From Bombella pluederhausensis (GTDB taxonomy: Bacteria > Pseudomonadota > Alphaproteobacteria > Acetobacterales > Acetobacteraceae), in NCBI RefSeq assembly GCF_026385525.1, contig NZ_JANIDY010000001.1:310001-374000 (forward strand): a stretch of 64,000 bases of DNA. Direction: 5' to 3'. A program made the position numbers and the translations under genes. Of this stretch, positions 36,278-45,371 are shown in pieces; within the stretch, counting starts at the first letter, position 1, and each line of letters begins with the position of its first letter. A model generated the notes under the pieces. That model was not told the origin of the DNA and ran no database searches. It saw only the letters and a list, made by a program, of their open reading frames with translations.

Positions 36278-36524
36278 AAAGGCCACGCATGATGACTATT
36301 TGCCTGTCGGGCCGCCGTGGAAGGCACTGTGGGAGAGGAGTTGGATGGTTTCAATTCATTTGAAAAATAGAATGCGATTTCGTATGATTGGGCATTCCAA
36401 CTCATTAAAATACATATATGATCCGATCGTTCAGAAGCTTTGCGATGGCAGCATCGACCTCGTGCCATGTGGGAGCGTGCTCCGCAGGGTCATATATTCC
36501 CCAGTAGCCGGAACAGGAGCATGC
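36278..36524 (+). promoter_or_regulatory. AT-rich control region of the ytcA-mdtNOP-like operon
   Basis: This 247-bp gap is AT-rich at 36340-36430 and holds several small inverted repeats: TCAATTCATTTGA (36350-36362) and GAATGC...GCATTC (36371-36398). A TTAAAATACATATATG stretch could contain the -10 region. No regulator gene lies nearby. These are candidate operators only. Confidence 0.4.
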
Positions 36525-36824
36525 ATGAAACTGCTTAGGGCGATCTTTCTTCGGGGTGGCGGAACACCGTGGTGGGTCGTATCTCTGCTTCTTGGCCCTT
36601 CGGAATGTTGGGCTGGGATCGGTGCACCGAGCTTCCCATTGGCGGGGGCGTATTTTCCGGCGTGGCTCATCTGCCTTTTCATCGGTGGCATAGGGGCGGC
36701 GTTGTTTCGGACGCTCTTTCTGGTACTGCATATCGATAGTCTGCTGCGGTTTCATCTGGTGACCTATCTCTCTTTGGGGACACTGCTGGGGCTGGCAGGT
36801 TGGCTTATCCTTTTCGGGCAATAA
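36525..36824 (+). CDS. ytcA: YtcA family small membrane protein
   Basis: A 99-residue protein with two predicted membrane segments. The segment APSFPLAGAYFPAWLICLF is characteristic of the YtcA family, whose gene heads the mdtNOP efflux operon in enterobacteria. A Cys at residue 28 (PSEC) follows a short hydrophobic stretch, resembling the lipoprotein-like start of E. coli YtcA, though the lipobox is not canonical. ATG 36525 follows CAGGAG by 5 bases and fixes the start; the frame is open far upstream without similarity. The adaptor gene begins 10 bp later. Its molecular job in the pump is unknown. Confidence 0.82.
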   Translation: MKLLRAIFLRGGGTPWWVVSLLLGPSECWAGIGAPSFPLAGAYFPAWLICLFIGGIGAALFRTLFLVLHIDSLLRFHLVTYLSLGTLLGLAGWLILFGQ

Positions 36825-36834
36825 GGGCGGTTTC

Positions 36835-37887
36835 ATGAAAACAGAACGGATCAAAGGCCGCTTCCCGGTAGGGAGCGTCATGGCTATGGCAGCGCTGCTT
36901 TGTGCGTTGCTGGGTGTTCTCTATGTGGATCATGAGTCAGGGCAGCATCCTAATAGTGATAGTGCCGTCATCTATACGGAGAGTGTGCATGTGGCTGCCC
37001 TCGTTGGTGGGCGGTTGCAGACTCTGGCCGTTAAGGAAAACCAGCTGGTCCATAAGGGTGATCTTCTCTACCAGATTGACCCGGAGCCTTATGAAATTGC
37101 TTTGCATAGAGCCGAAGCGAGCCAGACTCAGGCACAGGCAGATCTGAATGATGCCCGTCGTGCTTTGGCTGTTCGTATGGCGAATGCCGCTACGAGTGAG
37201 CGCAGGCAGCATCAGGCTGAGGATGAGAAGGACTTGGCATGGCGTACGGTGGTGCGTCTCAAGCCGCTTGCCCAGCAGCATTATGTCTCATGGCAGGCTT
37301 ACGATCAGGCCGTGACGAAGTTCAATTCTGCCGTTGATGCATTGGCAGAGGCCCAGCACGAGCAGCAGGCTAGTCAGGTCGCCGTTGGTGACGTGAAGCA
37401 CGCCGAAGCTGTGCTGCAGGAAGCGTCCGTTGCGGTGGAACATGCCCGTTATGAGCTGAGACAGACGCGTGTTTCGGCAAATATTGACGGTTATGTGACC
37501 AGTCTGAGCGTGAAGGAAGGTGAGGTACTTGGGGCGAACCAGGAGCTGTTTACGCTGGTTTCCAGTGATGAATGGTACGCTTTGGCACCAATCCGTGAGA
37601 TCAATCTGGCGCCTGTCCGTCCGGGTTCCTGTGCAACTGTGTATTCCATGATCGACCGCAGCCATCCTATTCACGGTGTTGTGGAAAGTGTGGGCTGGGG
37701 TGTGCTGACCGACTATATGAAGGAAAACTCCCGTGGCGTGCCTTATGTCGAGCGGCAGATGGACTGGGTGCATATTGCCCAGCGTTTCCCGGTGCGTATC
37801 AAGATCGATCACGCTCCTGATTATCTTCTGAGACTGGGGGCAACGGCCAACGTGGAAATTCTCCATGGTGCGGCCTGCCATGGTTAA
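36835..37887 (+). CDS. mdtN: HlyD/EmrA-type periplasmic adaptor (MdtN-like)
   Basis: A 350-residue membrane fusion protein. One N-terminal membrane anchor (about residues 14-28, SVMAMAALLCALLGVLYV) precedes the split biotinyl-lipoyl halves: VHVAALVGGRLQTLAVKENQLVHKGDLLYQID and the later RVSANIDGYVTSLSVKEGEVL. A long coiled coil lies between them (about residues 90-215). Such adaptors join an inner-membrane exporter to an outer-membrane channel. Gene order YtcA-adaptor-FUSC-TolC-like matches mdtNOP of enterobacteria, hence the symbol; orthology is inferred from order and family. It overlaps the FUSC gene by up to 23 bp. Confidence 0.88.
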   Translation: MKTERIKGRFPVGSVMAMAALLCALLGVLYVDHESGQHPNSDSAVIYTESVHVAALVGGRLQTLAVKENQLVHKGDLLYQIDPEPYEIALHRAEASQTQAQADLNDARRALAVRMANAATSERRQHQAEDEKDLAWRTVVRLKPLAQQHYVSWQAYDQAVTKFNSAVDALAEAQHEQQASQVAVGDVKHAEAVLQEASVAVEHARYELRQTRVSANIDGYVTSLSVKEGEVLGANQELFTLVSSDEWYALAPIREINLAPVRPGSCATVYSMIDRSHPIHGVVESVGWGVLTDYMKENSRGVPYVERQMDWVHIAQRFPVRIKIDHAPDYLLRLGATANVEILHGAACHG

Positions 37888-39736
37888 ACCCTATATAGAC
37901 GCTTTCATGCGTATATGGTGGTTGGCTGTAAGGCCAACCCGTGGTCGTACGGCGCTGGCCTTGCGTACGGCCATTATCTCCATGGTGGCCGTGCTGATTG
38001 GTGAAATCTGGCAGCTGCCCATGGTCAGCCTGCTGACCTTGACACTGGCGGCCCTGTGGCAGGGGAACCGGGTTGCCAATATGAAAGTGTCGGTGCTGTT
38101 CGTTGTTTTCTTTACGATTGTGACAGCGGCGCTTTATCTTGGCCTCAAGACAACCATAAATAATTTTCTTGCCACGCTCATCTTCAATCTCTGTCTTAGT
38201 TTTATATTCTTTTTCTTAAGCACGACCAGTATTCTCGGCATGATTAGTGTCATTGGTGGGCTTGTTCTTTCCTACATGCTGGTCTCGTTGGATAACATGC
38301 AGGTAGGGGACAGCATCATGCGCATGGTCCTCTCTGCATGGCGTGTGTTCTTGACCGTGGCGGGTTTGCTGGCTTTTGTTGGCAGCTGGCTTGCCCCATC
38401 TCCAGAACATACGCTTGTCGATCAGATTGTTGAGAGGTTGAATCTGGCGGCAAAATGTCTGGCACGGCGTGGCAGTGGGCAGCCTATTCCACAGGCATGG
38501 CAGGATGCTGTCATGGATACTGTGGGTGAGGGTGTCAGCGGCATGTTCGGGGCTCTTGGGCTGGCAGGCATGGAGCATCGCTGGAATGCTGATGATCTTT
38601 CCGCTCTGCGCCGGGCCGCTCTGAATAGCTTTGGCATATTGCAGCTGGTGGAGCAGTGCCTGAAACCGAGTGGTCGCATTTCCGAAGAAGACTGCACTTA
38701 TCTGGCCGGACGTCTGGAGGAAATGGCTGAATGCTTTGTCTCAGACAGACGGCCAACCTCCATTGAGGAAACGCATGTCTGTTCTGGTGCCATTTCGCAG
38801 GAGATGGAGCGTCTGCTATGCGATTTTGCTCAGCCCATGACGGCGGAGGAGGCACAGCTTCCTTCCAGCAAGCCAGCAGCCCCGGCTAAGAAGCCGGGTT
38901 TCTTTCTGCCGGGAGCGTTTACGGATAAGGAACATATCCGTTACGCCGTTAAGGGAACGGTTTCTGTCTGTCTGGCTATCATAACGTATAAGATGCTGAA
39001 CTGGCAGGGTGTGCATACCTGCATCATCACCTGCTTCATCGTGTCATTGCCGACCATGGGGGCCGTGCTGGATAAGCAAAGGCTGCGTATTTGCGGTGCC
39101 TTGATTGGGTGTAGCATGGCCATGGGGATCATCACATGGATCATGCCGCATATGACAAATATTGCACAGCTTCTTCTGGCTGTTGGTATTGTCATCTTCT
39201 TTGGGGCGTGGGTGAAAGCCGGGGATCAGCGGATTTCCTATATGGGGCTTCAGATTATCGTGGCGTTCTCTCTGTCCGATCTGGCCAAGTTCGTACCGAC
39301 AACGGACCTGACAGTGCCTCGTGACCGTATCATCGGTATTCTGATTGGTCTGGGGATTTCCTTTGTTGTGCATACGGTGTTCTGGCCACGGAGCGCGATG
39401 ACAGGGGCCCTTCAGAAGTTGAAGGCGCTGGATGGGTTGCTGGCAGAGGATGTGACGGGCTGGAATCACGATCAGCGTATGCTTCAGGCGGCTAAGGTGC
39501 AGGAAGCTGCAAGCGGGGCTATGAGTCAGCTGCGGCAGGCCATGATCGAGCCAGCCTATATGAGGCCGACACAGCACAGGATGAGACAATATATTCTGTT
39601 TCTGCGGCGTGCGGCCATGAATGCGAGCTGCCTGTTTGGCACCGTGGCAGCAAGCCATCAGAAAAAGGTGATCCGGTTAGGGCATATTCTGAAGGGAGAA
39701 GAAACAGCCTCTCTCAAGGAAGGGGGAAGTCTCTGA
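37865..39736 (+). CDS. mdtO: FUSC family inner-membrane exporter (MdtO-like)
   Basis: A 623-residue FUSC protein with two blocks of membrane segments. The first contains LALRTAIISMVAVLIGEIWQLPMVSLLTL; the second follows KEHIRYAVKGTVSVCLAIITYKML, with SYMGLQIIVAFSLSDLAKFVPTTDL typical of MdtO/YccS relatives. It should be the inner-membrane component of the tripartite pump with the flanking adaptor and outer-membrane genes. Two starts are possible: ATG 37865 and ATG 37880, the latter overlapping the adaptor stop by 8 bp. Its stop shares one base with the next start (TGATG). The substrate is unknown; relatives handle aromatic or cationic compounds. Confidence 0.87.
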   Translation: MVRPAMVKPYIDAFMRIWWLAVRPTRGRTALALRTAIISMVAVLIGEIWQLPMVSLLTLTLAALWQGNRVANMKVSVLFVVFFTIVTAALYLGLKTTINNFLATLIFNLCLSFIFFFLSTTSILGMISVIGGLVLSYMLVSLDNMQVGDSIMRMVLSAWRVFLTVAGLLAFVGSWLAPSPEHTLVDQIVERLNLAAKCLARRGSGQPIPQAWQDAVMDTVGEGVSGMFGALGLAGMEHRWNADDLSALRRAALNSFGILQLVEQCLKPSGRISEEDCTYLAGRLEEMAECFVSDRRPTSIEETHVCSGAISQEMERLLCDFAQPMTAEEAQLPSSKPAAPAKKPGFFLPGAFTDKEHIRYAVKGTVSVCLAIITYKMLNWQGVHTCIITCFIVSLPTMGAVLDKQRLRICGALIGCSMAMGIITWIMPHMTNIAQLLLAVGIVIFFGAWVKAGDQRISYMGLQIIVAFSLSDLAKFVPTTDLTVPRDRIIGILIGLGISFVVHTVFWPRSAMTGALQKLKALDGLLAEDVTGWNHDQRMLQAAKVQEAASGAMSQLRQAMIEPAYMRPTQHRMRQYILFLRRAAMNASCLFGTVAASHQKKVIRLGHILKGEETASLKEGGSL

Positions 39737-41508
39737 TGAATGGCCCGTTGGGAAAAGATGTCATGGCGCAGGTGAAAAGGCAGGTACAGGGCATGGAGAC
39801 TGGTTTGTCCCGGAAAAATGGAAGTTCTTTTGCTGTGTGTCTGTCTGATGGAGAAAGAGGGGCATATGGGCCGAGATGGCGCAGAGTTGCTCTGGTTTGT
39901 GCCGTATTGCTTGGCAGCAGTGCTCTGAGTGGCTGCCAGACAACAGCCATGCGGAATATGCCGCCTGCACCAAACCAGCCATGGAATGCGCCGGTTGATG
40001 GAAATGGCCATATCATAGAAGGGCATGAAAAGGGCGCTCCGGGTCAGAAGGGCGGGCGTGTCCTGAAAATGCCCGCCGGGTACCGTCTTTCATCAGACCG
40101 TGTCCTGCCTCAGCCTGCTGCGCTGGGGAACGTGCAGGTGGATCATTCCTATAACCTGGCTGACCTGATTGATATGGCCCAGTCCATCAATCCCTCCACA
40201 CGTCAGGCATGGGATGCTGCACGGGCGAGTGCCGCCGAGACAGGTATTGCCCGTTCAGCCTACCTTCCACATCTGACGGCAACAGCCATGGGTGGATACG
40301 GGATTCTGGAACCTCATAACCGTTTTCGGGGTGGGGGGCTGAGAGCTAACACGGATAGCCGTCTTCATGGCACGTTGGAACGGCAGCAGGTGGGGCTGGA
40401 ATGGCTCCTGTTTGACTTCGGTAAGCGCCGGGCCACCATGGAGGAGGCCACCCAGAAAAGCATCGGGCAGAATATCCTGTTCACGGGTGAGCATCAGAAG
40501 GTCATCCATCAGGTGGCGCTGGCCTATTACCGCTATTCAGCAGCTCTGAATAACGTATCGCTCGTGCGGCAATCTCTTGAGAATGCTCATGCGATTGCAC
40601 GGGCAGCTGCCGCTAACCTGAAGAATGGAGAGGGCACGGTCGTTGACACGTCACAGGCCGAACAGGCCGTTGCCGAGGCAGAGCTGGTTCTGGCCCGGAC
40701 AGAAGGGGACGTAGAAACATACCGGCTGGAGCTGTTGACAGCCGTTGGTCTGAATCCCTCCCAGCCGCTGCATATTCAGATTGATAACGGGCGTAATATC
40801 CGTGTCGATGACATTCGCCTGAGTGATGAAATGGTACATGAGGCCGTAGCCCGCCGGCCGGATGTTCTGGCAGCCTATACGAGCCTGCGGGCTGCCCAGA
40901 GTGCCGTGGAAGGGGCACGGGCCAGCTACAGGCCGCAGGTCTTCATGAATGGTAATGTGGGTTATAATTTTGATGACCTTCATTTCCGCAATCTGCCGCT
41001 GGTCAATGTAAACTCGATCAATGACCGGGTTCATACATTTGGAAGCCTGATTACGGCGGGTATTTCTGTGCCGATTTATGATGGTGGGCTGCGCCGCAAT
41101 CGTTTGCGTCAGGCGCATGAGCGGGAAGATAGTGCCCGTGCTGCCTTGCAGGACACGCAGAACAATGCCGTCCGTACGATCGTGACGGCAGAGGCTATGC
41201 TGCATACGGGTATCACAGCCTATCAGGCCGCACTGAGCCTTCAGAAGGCCAGTCAGACCGGCTTTGATGCTGCTCTGACAGCCTATCGTTCTGGCGATGG
41301 CACAATGACCCGCATGTTGGAGCTTCAGAATACCCTGCTCAATGCTCGCCTGTCCGTGTCAGATAGTTATTACGGCATGCTGAGTGCAGCGGCCTCTCTG
41401 GCCTATGCTGCCGGGACGCTGGGCAGCAGCAGCGTGCTCTCTGATATTGAAGGATCACTGGAGGAAGCCCCGGCTCCCGTGCCAGTGTCCAGCCGTCAGA
41501 TTCCCTGA
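39736..41508 (+). CDS. mdtP: TolC-family outer-membrane efflux lipoprotein (MdtP-like)
   Basis: A 590-residue outer-membrane factor. An unusually long N-terminal stretch (about 50 residues) precedes a signal peptide ending in a lipobox, ALSGC, so the true start may lie at a later ATG such as 39766 or 39793. The mature protein has the two repeated helical halves of TolC proteins, with LIDMAQSINPSTRQAWDAARA, VHEAVARRPDVLAAYTSLRAA and AGISVPIYDGGLRRNRLRQA. It should form the outer-membrane channel of the pump. Translation is probably coupled to the FUSC gene because the stop and start overlap by one base. Confidence 0.88.
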   Translation: MNGPLGKDVMAQVKRQVQGMETGLSRKNGSSFAVCLSDGERGAYGPRWRRVALVCAVLLGSSALSGCQTTAMRNMPPAPNQPWNAPVDGNGHIIEGHEKGAPGQKGGRVLKMPAGYRLSSDRVLPQPAALGNVQVDHSYNLADLIDMAQSINPSTRQAWDAARASAAETGIARSAYLPHLTATAMGGYGILEPHNRFRGGGLRANTDSRLHGTLERQQVGLEWLLFDFGKRRATMEEATQKSIGQNILFTGEHQKVIHQVALAYYRYSAALNNVSLVRQSLENAHAIARAAAANLKNGEGTVVDTSQAEQAVAEAELVLARTEGDVETYRLELLTAVGLNPSQPLHIQIDNGRNIRVDDIRLSDEMVHEAVARRPDVLAAYTSLRAAQSAVEGARASYRPQVFMNGNVGYNFDDLHFRNLPLVNVNSINDRVHTFGSLITAGISVPIYDGGLRRNRLRQAHEREDSARAALQDTQNNAVRTIVTAEAMLHTGITAYQAALSLQKASQTGFDAALTAYRSGDGTMTRMLELQNTLLNARLSVSDSYYGMLSAAASLAYAAGTLGSSSVLSDIEGSLEEAPAPVPVSSRQIP

Positions 41509-41534
41509 CGGCCAGACTGTTTATGATGCCCGTC

Positions 41535-42737
41535 TCACTGTGGGTGACGGCGGGCAACGTGAAGTGTGACAAGATAGATCAGCAGGCCACCTGCGGATAG
41601 AATAGCCCCGCCCCAGCCTACTGCACTGATACCCAGCCCGTTTTCCACCAGCAGGGCCCCTATGGAGGCCCCCAGAGCATTGGCGATGTTGAAGGCTGAG
41701 TGATTCAGCGAGGCAGAGAGTGTCTGGGCATCGCCTGCTACATCCATGAGACGGGCCTGCATGGCTGGGCTGAGAATGACGGTTGCGGCAGGTAGGAAGA
41801 AACAGACGACCAGCATGGCCCCGCTGAAGGGCAGGAGCAGCCAGAAGGCGAGCATGAAGATGATGCTGGCGATCAGGCTGAAGATGGTGGTGCGGTCCAG
41901 ACTTTTGTCAATCATGGCACCCCCGAAGGAATTACCGGCAACCATCCCGCATCCCCAGATCACCTGATAGGCTGTAACCATCCAGTGATTAAGATGCGTT
42001 ACCTGTCCCAGCCCGGAGGTGAGGAAGGTATAGACGGCAAACATCCCGCCAAAGCCAATGGCTCCCGTCAGCAGGGTCAGTAGCACATGGGGGTTTTTGA
42101 ACGCTGTCAGTTCCGAACGGGCATTGACGTTGTTTTGAGGACGGTCTGCCGGGATGAGAATCCCGACCCCGGCGACACAGATCAGCCCCAGAACAGATAG
42201 GGCTCCGTAGATCACTTCCCACGGCACATATTGGGAGAGGAATGTGCTGAGCGGTGCTCCAATGACGGTAGAAATCATGATGCCAGAGAGCACCATACTG
42301 ATGGCCCGTCCTCTCCGGGCTCGTTCGACCATGGAGGCCCCGGTCAGGGCCGCAATACCGAAATAAGCCCCATGCGGCAGCCCCGTGATGAAACGCATGA
42401 TCTCAATGGGCAGGAGGGAGGAGAACAGAACTGTGCCGGTATTACCGATGCAGAACAGGGTCAGCAGCAGGAGCAGGATGGTACGGCGGGGCAGATGGGC
42501 GCCAGCAATGGCCATGACGGGCGCACCAACCACAACACCCAGCGCATAGGCTGTGATGACGGAGCTGGCCTGCCCGACTGATATGCCCAGAGCGTGCGAG
42601 AAAGCGGGTAGGATACCCATCATGCCAAACTCCCCCGTGCCAATGGTGAAGGTGCCCAGCATGAGGGCCGCAATGGCGGGGGCAACACCATGAGGTGGGG
42701 TCAGGCGTGGGCCTGTAACCGTTTCGGTCTGCTCCAT
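41535..42737 (-). CDS. MFS transporter, DHA1/AraJ-like exporter
   Basis: A 400-residue, 12-helix major facilitator protein. The start of helix 1 (ALMLGTFTIGTGEFGMMGILP) is characteristic of the AraJ/YdhP/sugar-efflux group of drug:H+ antiporters. Helix 4-5 features ITGLPHGAYFGIAALTGASM, also typical. It probably exports small molecules; substrates in this group include purine nucleosides, sugars and drugs. The start is uncertain: ATG 42737 fits the family length, while the frame is open to ATG 42896. It converges on the pump operon, with only 26 bp between stops. Confidence 0.88.
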   Translation of the reverse strand: MEQTETVTGPRLTPPHGVAPAIAALMLGTFTIGTGEFGMMGILPAFSHALGISVGQASSVITAYALGVVVGAPVMAIAGAHLPRRTILLLLLTLFCIGNTGTVLFSSLLPIEIMRFITGLPHGAYFGIAALTGASMVERARRGRAISMVLSGIMISTVIGAPLSTFLSQYVPWEVIYGALSVLGLICVAGVGILIPADRPQNNVNARSELTAFKNPHVLLTLLTGAIGFGGMFAVYTFLTSGLGQVTHLNHWMVTAYQVIWGCGMVAGNSFGGAMIDKSLDRTTIFSLIASIIFMLAFWLLLPFSGAMLVVCFFLPAATVILSPAMQARLMDVAGDAQTLSASLNHSAFNIANALGASIGALLVENGLGISAVGWGGAILSAGGLLIYLVTLHVARRHPQ

Positions 42738-43070
42738 AAGGGGGAGTGCTCCAGTCTGATTGGGAATGCTGGCGGTATAGGGGATAATGGCTGTTTTTTC
42801 CAAGATGTTCTGAATGTAAAGCATGTGGCCTGTTTTGTCGTGGCGCTGCCTCGTTTTCTTGACAGAGGTGGAAGCCTCGTGTAACGGCAGTTCCATTGCC
42901 GGGAATGTCGGATGGTCTGGCCGGGATGGTGCGTGCTGTGGCGCAGTGTTCCATGAGGTTAGCAGGCTGTTCCGTTCTTTCAGCTCCGTCTGGGGCGGGG
43001 AGGGCCTACCGGCGCAACAAAGGGCTGTCGCACAGGGCCGGTAGCCTGAGAGAGAATGCGGGTTTAACCG
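42738..43070. other. Intergenic region between MFS gene and rpsD
   Basis: This 333-bp stretch holds the divergent promoters and 5' leaders of the MFS gene and rpsD. If the MFS gene starts at 42896 its first half is coding. I see no tRNA, repeat or other ORF with support. The one clear structure is the hairpin at 43006-43044 before rpsD. Confidence 0.4.
43006..43044 (+). promoter_or_regulatory. Leader hairpin upstream of rpsD
   Basis: CTACCGGC (43006-43013) pairs perfectly with GCCGGTAG (43037-43044) around a 23-nt loop, ending 26 bp before the rpsD ATG. Ribosomal protein S4 represses its own operon by binding mRNA in some bacteria, so an autoregulatory leader is conceivable; the structure does not obviously match the known E. 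coli pseudoknot. Confidence 0.4.
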
Positions 43071-43688
43071 ATGTCAAAACGTCTTGAGAGCAAGTACAAG
43101 ATTAACCGCCGCCTCGGCGTCAACCTGTGGGGCCGTGCCAAGTCCCCGGTGAACCGCCGTGAGTACGGCCCGGGTCAGCATGGTCAGCGTCGTCGCCAGA
43201 AGCCGTCTGACTACTCCATCCAGCTGATGGCTAAGCAGAAGCTGAAGGGTTACTATGGTAACATCAGCGAGAAGCAGTTCCGCCGCTACTACGATGAGGC
43301 TGTGCGCCGCAAGGGTGATACCTCCGAGAACCTGATCGGTCTGCTGGAGCGCCGTCTGGATGCCGTCATCTACCGTCTGAAATTCGCCATGACCCCGTTT
43401 GCTGCACGTCAGTTCGTCAGCCACGGTCATGTGCTCGTGAACGGCAAGCGCGTCAACATCCCGTCCTACCTCGTGAAGGAAGGCGATGTGATCGAGGTGC
43501 GTGAGAAGTCCAAGCAGCTCGCTATCGTTCTGGATGCTGTCCAGAGCGGCGAACGTGACGTGCCGGAATATATCGAAGTGGATCATCGCCAGATGAAGGG
43601 CACCTTCATCCGTGTTCCGCAGCTTTCCGATGTGCCTTATCCGGTGCAGATGGAACCGAATCTGGTGGTCGAGTTCTACTCCCGCTAA
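43071..43688 (+). CDS. rpsD: 30S ribosomal protein S4
   Basis: A 205-residue primary 16S rRNA-binding protein that nucleates 30S assembly. The N-terminus [20 protein letters not shown], the [21 protein letters not shown] segment and the S4 RNA-binding domain ([42 protein letters not shown]) match the family end to end. Its monocistronic position, away from the alpha operon, is usual in Alphaproteobacteria. A terminator at 43716-43743 follows. Confidence 0.98.
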   Translation: MSKRLESKYKINRRLGVNLWGRAKSPVNRREYGPGQHGQRRRQKPSDYSIQLMAKQKLKGYYGNISEKQFRRYYDEAVRRKGDTSENLIGLLERRLDAVIYRLKFAMTPFAARQFVSHGHVLVNGKRVNIPSYLVKEGDVIEVREKSKQLAIVLDAVQSGERDVPEYIEVDHRQMKGTFIRVPQLSDVPYPVQMEPNLVVEFYSR

Positions 43689-43715
43689 GATACGGCTCTT
43701 GGCTGTATATGGGGA

Positions 43716-43743
43716 CGCCGGGCGGTTTTACCGTCCGGCGTTT
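43716..43743 (+). terminator. Intrinsic terminator after rpsD
   Basis: CGCCGGGCGG pairs with CCGTCCGGCG (one G-U pair) around TTTTA, followed by TTT. It separates rpsD from prfC. Confidence 0.75.
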
Positions 43744-43778
43744 GCCGTTTCTTACGCTCTCTTTGCAGGAAAGCTGAT

Positions 43779-45320
43779 ATGTCCGACCCTACCATTGCTG
43801 CGGAAATCCCCCGGCGGCGTACCTTTGCCATCATTTCTCACCCTGACGCCGGTAAGACCACACTGACAGAACGCATCCTGCGGGCTGGTGGGGCCATCCA
43901 GATGGCTGGGAATGTTCGTGCCAAAGGAGAGCGGCGGCGCACCCGGTCGGACTGGATGAGCATCGAGAAGGACCGTGGCATTTCGGTCGTCACCTCGGTG
44001 ATGACCTTCAATTATGGTGGCTGTGTTTTCAACCTGCTGGACACGCCGGGCCATGAGGACTTCTCTGAAGATACCTACCGCACGCTGACCGCCGTGGACT
44101 GTGCCGTGATGGTGATTGATGCCGCCAAGGGCATCGAGGCCCGGACACGCAAGCTCTTTGAAATCTGCCGCCTGCGGGATATTCCCATCGTCACCTTCAT
44201 CAATAAGATGGACCGTGAGGCGCAGGACTGTTTTGCCCTGCTGGATGAGATTTCCAATGCTCTGGCTCTGGATGTGTCTCCGGCAACATGGCCGGTCGGA
44301 CGGGCGGCGAAATTTGCCGGTATCTATGACATCCGCACGAAATCCCTGCATCTCAAGGAGGAGCTGGCGGAAGACGATGAGCGTCTGGCTCTGATGCGAG
44401 AGGAGGTGGAGCTGGCCGAGATGGCTCTGCCACCTTTCGAGAAAGAATTTTTTGATGAAGGCCATCTGACACCTGTTTTCTTCGGTTCCGCCATGAAGGA
44501 AATTGGCGTGACGGATCTTCTGGATGCTCTGGCTGCCTATGGGCCGCCGCCCCGTGCCCAGTCTTCCGAAACACGGGAGGTTCAGGCGACAGAGGAGAAT
44601 GTCACGGCTCTGATCTTCAAGATTCAGGCGAACATGGACCCCAACCATCGGGACCGTATGGCCTTTGCTCGTGTCTGCTCTGGCAAGCTCAGTCGTGGGA
44701 TGCGCCTGAAACATGTACGGACAGGCAAGCAGTTTGCACTTCATACGCCACAGTTCTTCTTCGCACAGGACCGTCAGCTGGTAGAGGAAGCCTTTGCCGG
44801 GGATGTGGTGGGGATTCCCAATCACGGGACCCTGCGTATCGGTGATACGCTGACGGACGGTGAAGACCTGCGCTTTACAGGGGTGCCTCACTTTGCGCCG
44901 GAAATCCTGCGCCGTGTACGGCTGGATGATGCCATGAAGGCCAAGAAGCTGCGTCAGGCTCTTGTCGAGCTGGCAGAGGAAGGCGTGGTGCAGCTTTTCC
45001 GTCCGCAGGATGGTGCTCCGCCGATTGTTGGCGTGGTTGGTACCCTTCAGCTGGACGTGCTGCAATCCCGTCTTCAGGCTGAATATAACGTGCCGGTTGG
45101 GTTCGAGAGTACGCCCTTCACACTGGCTCGCTGGGTGACAGGGGACAAGGCGGCGCTGGAGCAGTTTGAGGCTCTCAACCGGAGTTCCATGGCGGATGAT
45201 CTGGATGGTGACCCGGTCTTCCTCGCTGGTTCAGGTTTCATGATGAACCGGGCCATCGAAATGAATGAAGCTCTGAGCTTCCATGACATTAAACAGATCG
45301 GCATGGCAGGCACAGCCTGA
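43779..45320 (+). CDS. prfC: Peptide chain release factor 3
   Basis: A 513-residue translational GTPase that removes RF1/RF2 from the ribosome after termination. The P-loop is FAIISHPDAGKTTLTERIL, the switch region has SDWMSIEKDRGISVVTSVM, G3 is LLDTPGHEDFSEDTYRTL, and G4 is TFINKMDREAQD. The length and the C-terminal RF3-specific domain (FQFEALNRSSMADDLDGDPVFLA-type end) separate it from EF-G. It lies alone between rpsD and a terminator. Confidence 0.96.
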   Translation: MSDPTIAAEIPRRRTFAIISHPDAGKTTLTERILRAGGAIQMAGNVRAKGERRRTRSDWMSIEKDRGISVVTSVMTFNYGGCVFNLLDTPGHEDFSEDTYRTLTAVDCAVMVIDAAKGIEARTRKLFEICRLRDIPIVTFINKMDREAQDCFALLDEISNALALDVSPATWPVGRAAKFAGIYDIRTKSLHLKEELAEDDERLALMREEVELAEMALPPFEKEFFDEGHLTPVFFGSAMKEIGVTDLLDALAAYGPPPRAQSSETREVQATEENVTALIFKIQANMDPNHRDRMAFARVCSGKLSRGMRLKHVRTGKQFALHTPQFFFAQDRQLVEEAFAGDVVGIPNHGTLRIGDTLTDGEDLRFTGVPHFAPEILRRVRLDDAMKAKKLRQALVELAEEGVVQLFRPQDGAPPIVGVVGTLQLDVLQSRLQAEYNVPVGFESTPFTLARWVTGDKAALEQFEALNRSSMADDLDGDPVFLAGSGFMMNRAIEMNEALSFHDIKQIGMAGTA

Positions 45321-45334
45321 GAGGTTCTGAAAGC

Positions 45335-45368
45335 AAGGCCCGGGCGGGAAACCGTTCCGGGCCTTCCT
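45335..45368. terminator. Terminator hairpin after prfC
   Basis: AAGGCCCGG (45335-45343) pairs perfectly with CCGGGCCTT (45357-45365), followed by CCTTGTTT. It lies in the convergent gap between prfC and the endonuclease/phosphatase-like gene. Confidence 0.65.
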
Positions 45369-45371
45369 TGT

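Noticed and set aside
36225-36524. A 100-residue extension upstream of the YtcA gene
   Set aside because: The extension overlaps the end of the MATE gene, lies in AT-rich non-coding-like DNA with inverted repeats, and the ATG at 36525 has a clear CAGGAG site.
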